Shown: positions 1 through 10,852 of the stretch, one piece after another
Position numbering within the stretch: the first letter of the stretch is position 1
How the letters are laid out: each line of letters starts with the position of its first letter
From: Viscum album
Taxonomy: Eukaryota; Streptophyta; Magnoliopsida; Santalales; Viscaceae
Length of the DNA: 64,000 nucleotides
Reading direction: 5' to 3'
NCBI GenBank assembly: GCA_963277665.1
Contig: OY728122.1
Location: 1,546,670,868-1,546,734,867 of the forward strand
The notes under the pieces: model-generated
Seen by the model: only the letters and a program-made list of their open reading frames with translations
Database searches by the model: none
Told to the model about the DNA's origin: nothing
Program-made: the position numbers and the translations under genes

Positions 1-470
1 TGTTTATGCAATTCGGCATAACAAACGCTCCAGCAGTGTTCATGGGACTCATGAACAATAACTTTCATATGTACCTTGATCTCTTTGTCATAGCCTTCAT
101 CGAAGACATTCTGTTCTACTCAACTACTGAGGAGGTTCATGCCTATCATTTGCAGGTAGTACATGACACACTCTATGAGATCCGGCTTTATGGTAAGCTC
201 TCGATGTGCTAGTTTTGCATCCGAGAGGTTCATGTTTTGGGACATGTCAACTCGGAGGTTGGAGTTGTAGTAGATCCATCGAAAATTGAGGTGGTACTTG
301 CTTGAGAGCCACCCAGGAGTGTGACTGAGGTAATAAGTTTCTTGGGATTGGCTGGTTACTACATGAGGTTCGTTCCAGACTTCTCCAAAGTTTCAGTACC
401 CTCATCATCCTTGATGAAGAAGGTGCAACCCTGTGTGTGGTTGGAGAGATGCCAGTAGAGTTTTCTGTAG
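1..470 (+). pseudogene. Element A: partial reverse transcriptase (Ty3/gypsy pol)
   Basis: This is the 3' half of a Ty3/gypsy reverse transcriptase, the enzyme that copies element RNA into DNA; the window edge cuts its 5' part. The readable stretch at 6-212 begins MQFGITNAPAVF, matching the family motif (M)PFGLTNAPA, and continues to the catalytic box, which reads FIEDIL where the family has F(I/V)DDIL, so the first catalytic Asp is Glu. After a stop near 210 the reading resumes with the connection region (SFLGLAGYY-like, about 338-363). A TGA near 303 replaces a Trp expected in the family. The copy is clearly dead, but it is closer to consensus than the other copies in the window. RNase H follows directly, as expected for gag-pol order in this superfamily. 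Confidence 0.93.
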
Positions 471-544
471 CTAATTTAGAGGCTGACTAGTGCCCCCATC
501 TTGAGGCTCCTGTATGAGGTGTAGGGTATGTTGTCTACTACGAC

Positions 545-890
545 ACATCAGGGACCGGACTTGAGTGTGTCCTGATGAAGGACCAAGAAGTGATCGTGTA
601 TGGTTCTCAAAAGCTGAGACAGAATGAGGATAACTACACTACCCATGACCTGAAGTTACCAGTAGGGGTCTTCTCCATGAAGATATGGAAACACTATCTA
701 ATGGGAGAATGTTTTACCATGTACTATGATCACAAGAGTCTCAGGTATATCTTCTCTCAAAAGGACCTAAACCTGAGACACTGAAGATGGATTGAGATCC
801 TCTAGGATTGTGACTTCGAGATAGTCTATACTCAAATGAAGGGGAATGTTTTTGCAGATGAACATAAGAGGAGATCTGGTATACAGGTGA
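545..890 (+). pseudogene. Element A: RNase H domain remnant
   Basis: This is the RNase H domain of the same polyprotein, which removes RNA from the RNA:DNA hybrid. The order of motifs is complete: a DTSGTGL-like start (first catalytic Asp kept), then THDLKL where the family has THDLEL (the catalytic Glu is replaced by Lys), then YYDHKSLRYIF (Asp kept), and a tail resembling the family's RRWLELL and YHPGKANVVADALSR. Part of it is open at 575-784 and stops interrupt the rest (TGA near 782, TAG near 804). It lies immediately after RT and before the integrase zinc finger. It is inactive by inspection. Confidence 0.92.
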
Positions 891-1159
891 TTGGAGAGGC
901 GACAGAACAGATGGCTACTTTACATATATCCTTTGCGGACCGAGATGGAGCAGCTTTCCTTCAGTCTCTTTCAGTCAATCCCTCACTTCTTCAGCAATTC
1001 AGGGAGGCACATCATGGGGACGCTGACAGTGAGACACGACATGCTTAGATATCCACAGGGATGGCACCTGATGGATTTTCTAAAGGTGTGGAGCATGTTA
1101 TCCTCTTCAGACGACGTACTATGGTGTCAGTGTCACTTCAGGGGGAAGTGTTGATGGAT

Positions 1160-1830
1160 TTCCACACTTTCCATCTAGCAGTACATCCAGGAGAGGTGAA
1201 TATGTATTAGGACCTCAGATGACAGCACCGGTGGCCAGTTATGAAGAAGGCAATAGCAGAGTTTGTTTCTCGATGCCTCAATTTTTAGCATGTGTAGGCA
1301 GAGCACCAAGTACCTGCAGGCTTGGTTCGGCCTTTAGTGGTCTCAAAGTGAAAGTGGTATGGGATATTCATGGACTTTGTGATAGTACTTCCATGAATAT
1401 CTAGGGTTCATGACTCGATTTGGGTGATCGTTGATCGACTCACCACGTTGGCCCACTTCCTACCGATTAGAGAGAAGGGTTACGTAAAGAGCATGGGATG
1501 CCTCTACGTTCAAGAGATTGTGTGGCTACTTGGGGTACCTCTTTCTGTTGTCTCCGATCGAGACACACATTTTAATTCCCGGTTATGGAAGGCGTTGCAG
1601 GAGGCTTTTAGGACATAGCTTCATCTGAGCACCGCCTTCCATCCTCAGATGGATGGCCAGACTGAGTGGATCATTTAGACCCTTGAGGACATGTTGCGTG
1701 TTTGTGTACTCAACTTCGGTCGCAACTGGGAGGATTACTTACCCTTGGTGGAGTTTTTAAATAACAACAGCTATCACTCCACCATAGGGATGGCACCTTT
1801 GGAGGTGTTATACGGAGGACCCTACAGGTC
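1160..1830 (+). pseudogene. Element A: integrase (zinc finger and catalytic core)
   Basis: This is the integrase that would insert element DNA into the host genome. The N-terminal HHCC finger is recognisable at about 1160-1300 (VHPGE, then FVSRCL), but the second Cys is lost next to a TAG. The core keeps all three acidic residues: Asp in MDFV (about 1370), Asp in VVSDRDTHF (about 1553) and Glu in DGQTEW (about 1660). One frameshift near 1400 separates the finger from the core. From 1424 the correct frame is kept for about 1 kb without any indel and is broken only by nonsense codons. The sequence then reads through the usual NNNSYHSTIGMAPLEVLYG block at 1760-1815. Confidence 0.94.
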
Positions 1831-2420
1831 ACCTTTGTAGTGGACTGACCCTGGGGAGTCAGCACTAGTGGGACCATAGATGGTATGGGCTACCATGGAG
1901 AAGGTGCATATCATCAAGGAGTGGATGGAGACTACATAGATCATACATAACTCATATTATAATTGGATATAGAGACCTATAGTGTTTGAGGATGGAAACC
2001 ACATATTTCTATGGGTCTCACCTCAATGGGGTATATAGAGATTTGGCCGAGGTGGAAAGTTATCTCTGATATTCGTCAGACCTTTCTAGGTCCTTAGCAG
2101 AGTTGAAAAATTGGCATACCTCTTAGCTCTTCCACCTCAGTTTCACTGGGTGCACAACGTCTTCCACATATCTCAGCTGAGGAGATATGTGCACGACCTT
2201 TCCCACATCATTGACCATGAAGTGCTAGATGTCGATGATGGTGTGACATTCACATAGGTTCTAGTAGAGATTGAGGATCAATAAGAGATGCTCCAACATG
2301 GACAGTCGATACCTTTGATGCACATTCACTGGAAGTATGGGAACCTCCAAGATAGCACATGGTTGTGGTAGACATAGATGCATGCTCAGTACCCCCACTT
2401 GTTCTCTTAGTTTGAGTTGT
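1831..2420 (+). pseudogene. Element A: integrase C-terminus with chromodomain-like tail
   Basis: This continues the frame of the core. It contains the GKLS(P)RYIGPF-like block (about 2050-2090), the LPPQFHWVHNVFHISQLRRY block (about 2130-2190) and a tail with MHIHWKYG then DSTWLW and AQYPHLF (about 2310-2405). The family form of that tail is VKVLWRNH then EATWE and YPHLF, a chromodomain-like or related C-terminal module thought to guide insertion. Every break in this part is an in-frame TAG or TAA at positions usually occupied by Gln; the frame itself is unshifted. The chromodomain assignment is by motif only. Confidence 0.85.
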
Positions 2421-2442
2421 AGCTTACAGGGATGTAAAGCCC

Positions 2443-2456
2443 AGAGGTTGGGAGAA
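2443..2456 (+). other. Element A: polypurine tract
   Basis: The stretch AGAGGTTGGGAGAA is purine-rich and sits directly against the TGTAAAGACC start of the LTR. That is where the primer for plus-strand DNA synthesis belongs in LTR retrotransposons. Two Ts interrupt it. Confidence 0.75.
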
Positions 2457-2805
2457 TGTAAAGACCTAGAAATTCTGTGGATTTTTTTTTCATAAATACA
2501 TGGGAATTTTTTGTGTCTGTGAAAATTTACGGCACATGATTCTGTGGCCCAGTGTGCCTGTAATCAAATTATGATGTTCTGTTCATGTACATTCGGTAAA
2601 TGTATGAGTGGGTTTTTTATAACATTTGAACTGGTGATCGAAATTGAAATCTGAGGACACCGTTGAACTCACAGCTCCAATATTTTCTTAAGAAGACTAT
2701 CACCTCGAAGGCAGTGGGTCGAGGATAAGAGATAGTTTTGGGTTTTTAGATAATTTATTAAATAAAAAATAATGTGTGTGGATTAATTTTTTATTTGTTG
2801 GTTAT

Positions 2806-2930
2806 AACCTCCTCATGGAAGTTTTAGGTGGAACCACCACACCTTAACCTCCCATGAGAGGTTTTGGTGGTGGGTCCCACTCGAGCCTAACCTCCCGCGA
2901 GAGGTTACGACGTGGGGACCACACAGGACT
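2806..2930. repeat. Three tandem palindromic units in LTR A
   Basis: Three copies of an 18-nt imperfect palindrome start at 2806, 2846 and 2889, about 40 to 43 bp apart. The third is AACCTCCCGCGAGAGGTT, with arms AACCTC and GAGGTT. Each is followed by a related GTGG/ACCAC-rich spacer. The position near the LTR start (U3) would suit protein-binding or enhancer sites, which is inference. Confidence 0.8.
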
Positions 2931-3689
2931 AAACCCCCCTATTAATGGTGGTTGTGGAAAACCTCACAACTTCCTTCATTAATGAGGGAGAGTCTCTCCA
3001 CACCACCTCCTTTATTGGTGCAAACTCCCTAAATTTAAGGGTGCAAAATCCTCAACATTAATTAAGGAGGAGGAATGTTAATTAATTTACCATTATGAAT
3101 TATGTGCCAAAAAATCAAATAATAGATTAACAGAATCTATTATTATTTTGGTCGGAATTGTCCATTTTGGTGGTAGCTTTGAGAGGAGGATTATTGGGAT
3201 AAAGCTCCGAACAAAGAACGCCTTCGACTACGAAGAACGACGAACTTCTTCGACTACATCCTCAGAGAATCTACCGACGTGGTATTTCTACAACCGACCT
3301 TACCTCCGCATCATCGTAAATGAGCCAACGCACGAGCTCGGGGTTGGAAGTGTGCGGCGGACACGGCAAACGATGATCACCTTCATCTTCTTCCTGTGAC
3401 TTCATCGGTGATCAACGAACAAAGAAAGGGGTAGTTATATTTTATGGGGAATGATCTCCTTGTCTTTCAAAACGAAGAACAAGGATATGTTTCCTTTGAT
3501 GGGGGAGTTGTTGTCCATCATTCTCCTACATTGATAAACTAATTGATATCACCCTAAATGCGGAGGTTACATGCCAAACTAACATGGCCAGACTCCCTCC
3601 ATCGATCTCTTTTTGTGATGATCTATGGCATGCTGACGAAGCAACAAGGAGATGAAGGAGGCGAAGTCAAAGGCCACGCTACCCACGAC

Positions 3690-4260
3690 CTCTGTGATCC
3701 GCCCCGCCCCAACGGGGACCCACACCGCCACTGGCCGAACCGGCCCCGACTGAGCCCCGCCGACCGCACTGCTCGTAGAGCCATGTCGCCGCCCCGAGCT
3801 GGCCCGCATCCTGTCGGCCTGCCCAGCCGCCTCCCAGCCCCCTGACGGCCTGCTCGGCCCCACACCGGCTCGAATGGTGCCCTAGCTGACCTCTTTCTGG
3901 CATGGGAACACCCTTCCCGGATGACTCTTGGCCCCCTGCACGCCCACCTGGCGCCCTGCCCAGCTGCCTACGGGGCTAGTCGCGCCCTGCTTGGCTACCC
4001 ACTGGCCCGCCTGCCCGCCTACATGGCTGCCTGCCGGCCTGACCGTGACTTTCTCGGCCACCTCCCATGCGCTAGGCCAAACCACACCGGCACGCGTGCC
4101 CCATGCCACCCGAGCCGCAACCCACGCGGCACTGGAAGAACCGGTCTCATCCATTCGGGCCGAGCCGGCCTTCCGCACCCTCGCGGCGCTCCGAGTCAAA
4201 CTGGCCCCATGCCTAGGCCGAACCTCTCACATGACCTACTGGGCTGGTCCTAGTGGGCTT
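3690..4260. other. GC-rich island inside LTR A
   Basis: This stretch is obviously richer in G and C than the rest of the window and still holds many CpG dinucleotides. ORFs are open on both strands (for example 3579-3863 minus and 3921-4253 plus), which is expected when stop codons are scarce in GC-rich DNA. None has a recognisable motif. I regard it as non-coding LTR sequence, not a gene. Confidence 0.75.
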
Positions 4261-4293
4261 GGCCAAACCTAATAGGCTATCCCGCTAAATGAT

Positions 4294-4337
4294 CCAGGTC
4301 AGACACAACAGGTCTGACCGGGTCAGACCGGACCTGG
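4294..4337. repeat. Nested inverted repeats in LTR A
   Basis: CCAGGTC (4294-4300) is answered by GACCTGG (4331-4337), and GGTCAGAC (from 4298) by GTCTGACC (4312-4319), with a further GGTCAGACC at 4321. A transcript could fold into a compact hairpin cluster. A short relic (CCCAGGTCAGA) lies near 12766 and 19270 in the element B LTRs. Confidence 0.65.
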
Positions 4338-4765
4338 GCACACTACCGACCCTATTCTTTCATTGGCCATATCTTTGGCAATGGATGACCGTTTGATGAA
4401 CCGTCAGTGGTACTAGTTTTCTTGGAGCGTTATGGTCCATTTTAGTTTACCCCACTGGGTTTCTGGGTAAATTTGAGACACGGTCAGGTTGGATCATGAA
4501 AGTATCCGACTGGGCCCTCGGGACTAAAAGACTAATAACTCACCGACTGGGTGTCTGATTGATGCACCGTCTGTTGTGTTGAGACCACTATGAAATGGCA
4601 GACATTTGATATACATATACATGAGTATTAGTTATAGATGGAGTATCAACATGTAGCTCATGGAGCTGATCATCCAGGAGACGAGCAAGCAGATTGCGGA
4701 GACATAGTAGCTGGCTGAGACCTAACAACTGCTGACTGATTTGACTTAGAGTCACTCAACTAGCC

Positions 4766-5041
4766 CAATGGGGAGCACCTCAGTGTCATGGAAGACCCAA
4801 AGTGGGGAGTTCCTTGTTGTCGCGGAAAACCCACAGTACTCGACAGGAGGAGTGTCTCTGTAGGCTATGAGGGGGAGAAACTTGGTGACGCGACAGACCC
4901 ATAGTGGGGAGATCCTTAGTGATGCAGCACACCCACGGTACTCGACATGAAGAGTACCTCAGCAGTCCAAGGTTAGTGGGAAGCGCCATTGTGTCACAGA
5001 AGGCCTACTATACTCGACAGAGGAGGTGTTCTCCAGCATCT
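4766..5041. repeat. Minisatellite of about 34 bp in LTR A
   Basis: About eight degenerate monomers of 33 to 36 bp begin near 4766, 4799, 4833, 4869, 4901, 4935, 4972 and 5007. Two kinds occur: one with AGTGGGGAG...GACCCA and one with TACTCGACA...GAGGAG. The TACTCGACA type recurs at 4837, 4939 and 5011, and AGTGGGGAG at 4801 and 4903, giving a 102-bp three-monomer period in the centre. The region is non-coding; ORF 4786-4989 on the minus strand is just the repeat read through. Confidence 0.8.
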
Positions 5042-7787
5042 GTGGTTTCGATAATGTGAATAAAAATCCCAGTTGATTTGAGTCTGTATCTTTTGTGTTT
5101 ACCTCATCATTGAGTTGGATTTAATGATAACATATGTATATGTATGGTCTTATACCTAAGTGGGGATATTTTTTGATTTAATACATTGTGGTTTATCCTT
5201 GTTGTTTTGGGGACACCTTGAGGGTCTCAGGGTCCCTATTGAGTATCGTTATGCTCACCCATGCATGGGCAATACCTACACCTCATTGTGTTGGATGAAG
5301 ACGATAGAAAACATCGACTGAGGCTGAGTGTACCATGATTGGATGGTACCCAGAGTTGGACCACATGGAATGATGGTACACAGAGGAGACAAACATATGT
5401 GGAGTGTTGTGGAGGCTATATGTTCCTAGCCTTTAGGTAGGATTTCCCGATGGACGATCCAGGAGGAGTTTTCCCTTTTTACAGTACTTGTACATTCAGT
5501 TTCCTTGTACTATACAGTTGGTCTTGTATTTTTGGCCCCTTTTACTTTTTAGCACTCCATTTGTATAGAGTTTTATTTATTGTTTCTTTTCCATCTCATA
5601 CTCTGTTGTGTGCATTTTCAAGTTATAAAGGCAATGCCTTCCCAGATTATAATTTTACTCCTTTGGTGCGAGTCGCTAGCCCCTGGCCTATGGAAGGCGG
5701 GCTTGGGATAGTCACAACACATGCCATGGGGGACAGGTCGTGACAAATATAAAATTGGAACCAATGACTATAAATTATAATAATTGATTTATATTTCAAC
5801 TAATTATTCATTAAAACCAAAATCAATTATAATTTAATAGTATAAATAAATTAGATGGAAAATCAGTTTTGAATGAAAATGCAATATTTTTCACTATTAA
5901 TTCCATAATGATGTATCTCCCAAAAATTCCAAAAACTCACAGAAAAAATATTTTGAATGTAATATATATAAATATTATTTAATAAATTAATTATAATACT
6001 TTTTTAATTATTTGACATAAATTTTTTCGGCACACAAAGAAATACTTTTCTTAGAGATGTAATTTCATTATTTTTAAAAAATTCTTACATTCACTTATAC
6101 TAGTTGATAAAAAAGCATTATTTTATATTTATTTGAAAATATTGTTTTCAAATAGTATTTAATATTATTTGTAACATCATTTACAAATACTTGGTGGTAG
6201 ATATAATAATATATAAATTTTCATGTTAATAGTATATTTTAGTTTGGTAAAAAATCACTATTGTAGGTTACACAAGATGCTAATGGAAATAATAATTTGG
6301 TGTAACACAAGAAACAAATTGTGTTACATTTAATGAAAGATAATATATGTTTTTCATTTGGTTCATGATTAACTTTGTCTTCCATATAAGAAAAACATTG
6401 GTCTTTTCAAAAAAAATATGTAGTGTTCAAAGAAATGAAAAACACCAAAAAGAAGAAAGTAATTAAAAAAATAACAAAAATCCTAGGAGTTACATGAATG
6501 GGTTATATGGATACACCATAAGTTATTAAAATAATCAATTATATGTCCTTAATAGTACATTAAATTATGTAATCATTCATATTCCATGTTATGTTAAGAA
6601 TACATATTATACAGCTTTTGGAAAAGTATTTTAACCTTATGTTATATTTTAATACATATTTTAATTATTCTAAACATTTTCTAATTAATGGTATTTCTAC
6701 TTATTATAAATATGATATTTAAAATTTACAATCCTTTTTTTCATTATTTTTGTAAATCACCACACCTCAAATTGGGTTATAGCATTTTGTATATATTCAT
6801 ATTACTTCTTAAATTTATATTCATTAGTAGTCAAGAAAAATGAACAGTATTTTTAAATGTGAGAGTAATAACACTATCCAAAGGATAATGTTACTTCTTA
6901 TTCATTTTGAAAGGTAATAGGAAAATGTAGGGAATATTTTCCAATGAATAAATGATCCTTCCAAAATTTATCTTTCACGAAGGCACGTGAAATGAAAATC
7001 TATTTTTTATTATATATTCTGATGATATATTAACTCAACTAAGGATGTGGTTTACTATAAAGTTGTCTATTTAATTGTAAAAAAATTATTTTATTTTACA
7101 TATAAAATTTTTTAAAATGTGGAAAACAATTTTATAATTTAAGGAAAATGGGAAGATATTTGTTCCAAATGTCTGGAATTATATATTCATTTCATATTTG
7201 TAAAATGTTATTATATTCCAACGAGGTCTAGAATGAATGAAGTTTACACTGTGGATATTTCAATATATTTAATTGAGATGTATTTTTAACTTGAATATTA
7301 TGAAAATATTCATTATAATATTTAATGATATTCATAAAGGGACTATGTTTTTTTTGTTTATAATACTTAGAAGAAGTTGTGTGTAAATTTTATTTTTTAC
7401 AAACATCATATTGTTAAATATATATATGACAATATCATTGCAAATATGTTCATTTAATTAGATGTAACATTATGAATTAAAGTCAAAGATCATGTAAATT
7501 AAAAATATCTTTATATTTTAACTTAATATTATTCATTAAATAATTTAATTCATTTTGGAAGATATTTAATATTATTAATTTTACATCTCTAGTGGAAGAG
7601 TATTCCTCATTCCACTAATATGTGAGATGATTATAAGATGTCATCATTCTAGACTGCATATACAAGTTGAATTGTTTTTTAGAAGGATTTGAAATTGATG
7701 TATATCAGGTAAGGATTGTTAATTAACATATATATAACTTCATAACCTTGTATAAGATCATATGTAAAGGATATTCAATGCCTTTTA

Positions 7788-8230
7788 TTGGACTATTACA
7801 ATAAAATATTTCTTGTTCTACCAATGGGTGAGATAATAATAGAGTATCAACCAGGTTCACAAGTCCTGCAAGGCTTTAGGGCCACCAAAGGCCTTCAAGC
7901 TAGTTGTCTCTTAAGGCCATTGGGACACCTCAAGTCCTTCCATCCACATGAATATTCTAAAGTACCAGTTAGACAACAAGGGAAAATTCTATAGATGTGG
8001 ACTCAAAGAAAGCACCATCAGCACATCAGAGATAACCAGAATTGGAATAATGAGAGAGTATTACATTTCCATCAGCACTGAACATGTGCATCTTTGCACA
8101 AGACAGACTGCCAAATAGCCTTATAACGGTGTAGTGCTGATATCATGAGATGTGCTAGGGAGAAGCTGTTCCAAGTTGTCTTATCTCAGTGGTTTTTTAT
8201 ACATATGGGTCAAATAGTTTTCTCTAATCC
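7788..8230. other. Less AT-rich island of unknown nature
   Basis: About 400 bp of mixed composition within AT-rich DNA. It includes a 68-aa open reading frame on the plus strand (7788-7994) and inverted short words such as GTGCATCTTTGCAC (8087-8100). No motif is recognised. It could be a fragment of a captured or decayed gene, or of another repeat. Confidence 0.3.
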
Positions 8231-10831
8231 TAAAGAAATTTAAGGGTTCCAACTCACCCCTTAAATGGTGGATTATCAAAAATAATATAAAAATGGGGAC
8301 CTTTGGTTCATTCATTCAAATACCGATATTGATCAATTAACATAGAAAAATTAAACAATCTATAAATTTTTAATATTTACATAAAAAATGAAAAAAAAAT
8401 GATGATTTGACATTAAATAAGATTAGTTATAATATAAAATCTTAGTTTCTAAATTTTTTTCAACATAAGGTTGCATTTTTTAAAATTGGAAAATTTATCA
8501 TTTTTATAATTGACAATGGAAAAACTATAGTGTAGGTTCCCTTATTTAAGAATAATGTAAAATAATTAATTCCAAATAAGATATTACTATTAGAATCTAA
8601 TGTATTCAAAATTAAATACAAGGTGTATATGAAATACACAGAAACAATTTCTAAAACAACTCTACATACTTGTTCCCAGACATAGACAACCTCCCAAAGG
8701 AAATGTAATTATACTCCAAAAAATAAAATAATATAAATATGTTTATTTCATAAAATAAAGGTAAGGTAATGAATTTTGAATTTTTTTAATTAATTAAATT
8801 GATAAATTCATTAAAAGATACATTTAAAGTGTTAGTTATGAAGGAAACACATAATGAATCATATGATAAAAACAATAAATATTTATAATAAGCTTCAATA
8901 TCAAAAAATAAATTTAAATAAAAAAATATATCCCTATAAGAAAATTTACCTTAGAGGATGAATATAAATAGAGTTACATTTATACCAAGATATAGTGATA
9001 TGGAATAAATTGATAAAAATAAACTTATAAATGCCTTTTGTATTCAATAGGAATGATCTGTATTGGATATAACTTTGGAGAAATTATTTTTTATTAAATT
9101 ATATAGAATTATTTTTCACAATTTTTTGAATTATCATAAAATTTATAGTGTTTAATCTTTCTTTAATATATTATATTAAATTGTTTGTTCAAGGTTGTAT
9201 TCATTTGTCTAAAAAAATTGTCACAAATTTTATAAATGATCTAATTCAGACACCAGATTATAATAGTTCAAACCTTAATTAATATATTATTATATGTATA
9301 ATATAAAGTATTAAATTTTATAACATTCCCAAGATCATTTAATTATAGAGATTTATGACATTAGTAAAAAATTGACATATCAAACCCTACCAATATAATG
9401 TTACTCAAAGTCCATTTTTTGATAAAAAAGATTAAAATATTTAAACTCCTGCTAAATTCCAAAAATGTTCAATTAATTTAAGATTAATCACTATAGTGGA
9501 AGGATATATCATTCTATGATTCCATCCGATTTTTAAGAACCAATTTTATTTAATATGAGATGATAAAAAATTAATAATTAGGTATAAAATAACAATGAAA
9601 CCCATTAGAACATTATGAAAATAATGAAATATCATAGAAAAAGTTTCTTTCAAATTGTTATGATTATGCTCAAAATAATAAATTATATTTTTATGAATTC
9701 AAATTACCATCACAAATATTTTCATAAAACATCTCATCATAAATCATATCATCAAAATTTTAATCATTATGTTTTCATGTTACACATGAGTAATAATGAA
9801 AATATTTCTTAACAATAAAAAATTTAACCATTAAATGGGGAATAAACTACCCAATAAATATAAGATCATTACATAATCATAAAAAAAATCATATATGAAA
9901 AAAATTCCATGAAATTAAATTTCTTGTAGGAACCTTGGAAAAACATCTTCATATCAAACTCAAAATCAATTGTTTAATAACTCTTAGAAATGGAATAACC
10001 TCCCAGATAAATTTCACCATATCTTCCCTAAAAAATAAATTACCCAATGTATTGGGGAGCTGTATCAGACTAACAAATAATTAGGAATCATGTAAAAGGA
10101 ATATAACATATATATAAAACATAAGATCTAGAATTTCAATAAAATAATTTGATAAATTTACTACATTAACACATTTATATAAGTACTTATAGATTAAAAT
10201 AAAACCAGTAAATCAAAATTTCAATTGAAAAGAATAAAAAATTAATAAATAACTAAGAAATAAGATGTTATTCATAAAAAAAATTTAACATAATAGTGGA
10301 AAAAACCTAATGAATAATGATCATGATGGAAGAAACATCCATTAGTGGTTTAAAGGTATCTAAAAAATAATTATTTCACTACTTTTTAAAAATATCAACA
10401 CATTTAAAAAATTTAAAATGATTAATTTTAATACATTAATAAATTATTTCAAATAAATTATAAATAATTTAACATACAAACTTATATATTAATAAGTTTC
10501 TTAAAAAGATTAAATTAACATATATATAGGAAAAAATATAAAAACAGTTAAAAAGAGTATAATATGATTTAAAATAAAAATTCATTATCATGAGTCTCAC
10601 CCACCGTAAACATAATAAATTTCAAATACAATAAAGTTATAATAAAATGAAACTTTTTATTAAAATTTTCTAGATTTATTCCTTAGTATTAACCAATTTA
10701 TTTTGATTATTACCATAACTTATATAGTTTATAAATCATTTATGTTGATAACAAATGCTTTGTGGATTCTTGGTTCATAATCCAAAAATAACCTCGTTAA
10801 GTCAACCATTTCCCATGGTGTCAATATTTGA

Positions 10832-10852
10832 ATATATATATATATATATATA
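10832..10852. repeat. (AT)n microsatellite
   Basis: A run of about ten AT dinucleotides just upstream of the element B 5' LTR. Confidence 0.85.

Larger units (their letters stand above)
2457..5745 (+). repeat. Element A: 3' LTR (3289 bp)
   Basis: This LTR starts TGTAAAGACC right after the polypurine tract and ends GGACAGGTCGTGACA, so it has TG...CA ends. Its 5' partner lies outside the window. It is unusually long and has distinct zones: a palindromic repeat near its start (2806-2930), a GC-rich island (about 3690-4260), a small hairpin cluster (4294-4337) and a minisatellite (4766-5041). Its middle and end align by eye with the element B LTRs, for example the block near 2540-2560 with 17690-17710, and the terminal CTGGCCTATGG block near 5684 with 14478. 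Several short ORFs in it (for example 3558-3845, 3921-4253, 5450-5743) are chance readings without family motifs. The AT-rich flank starts at 5746 with AATAT, the putative target duplication. Confidence 0.88.

Noticed and set aside
3558..4272. Several overlapping ORFs of 74 to 114 aa on both strands
   Set aside because: They all sit in the GC-rich island of LTR A, where stop codons are rare by composition. Proline/arginine/alanine-rich readings on both strands indicate chance.
5450..5743. A 97-aa ORF with a hydrophobic N-terminal half resembling a membrane segment
   Set aside because: It spans the end of LTR A up to its terminal CA and is T-rich, which produces Phe/Leu readings by chance. 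No homolog motif is visible.
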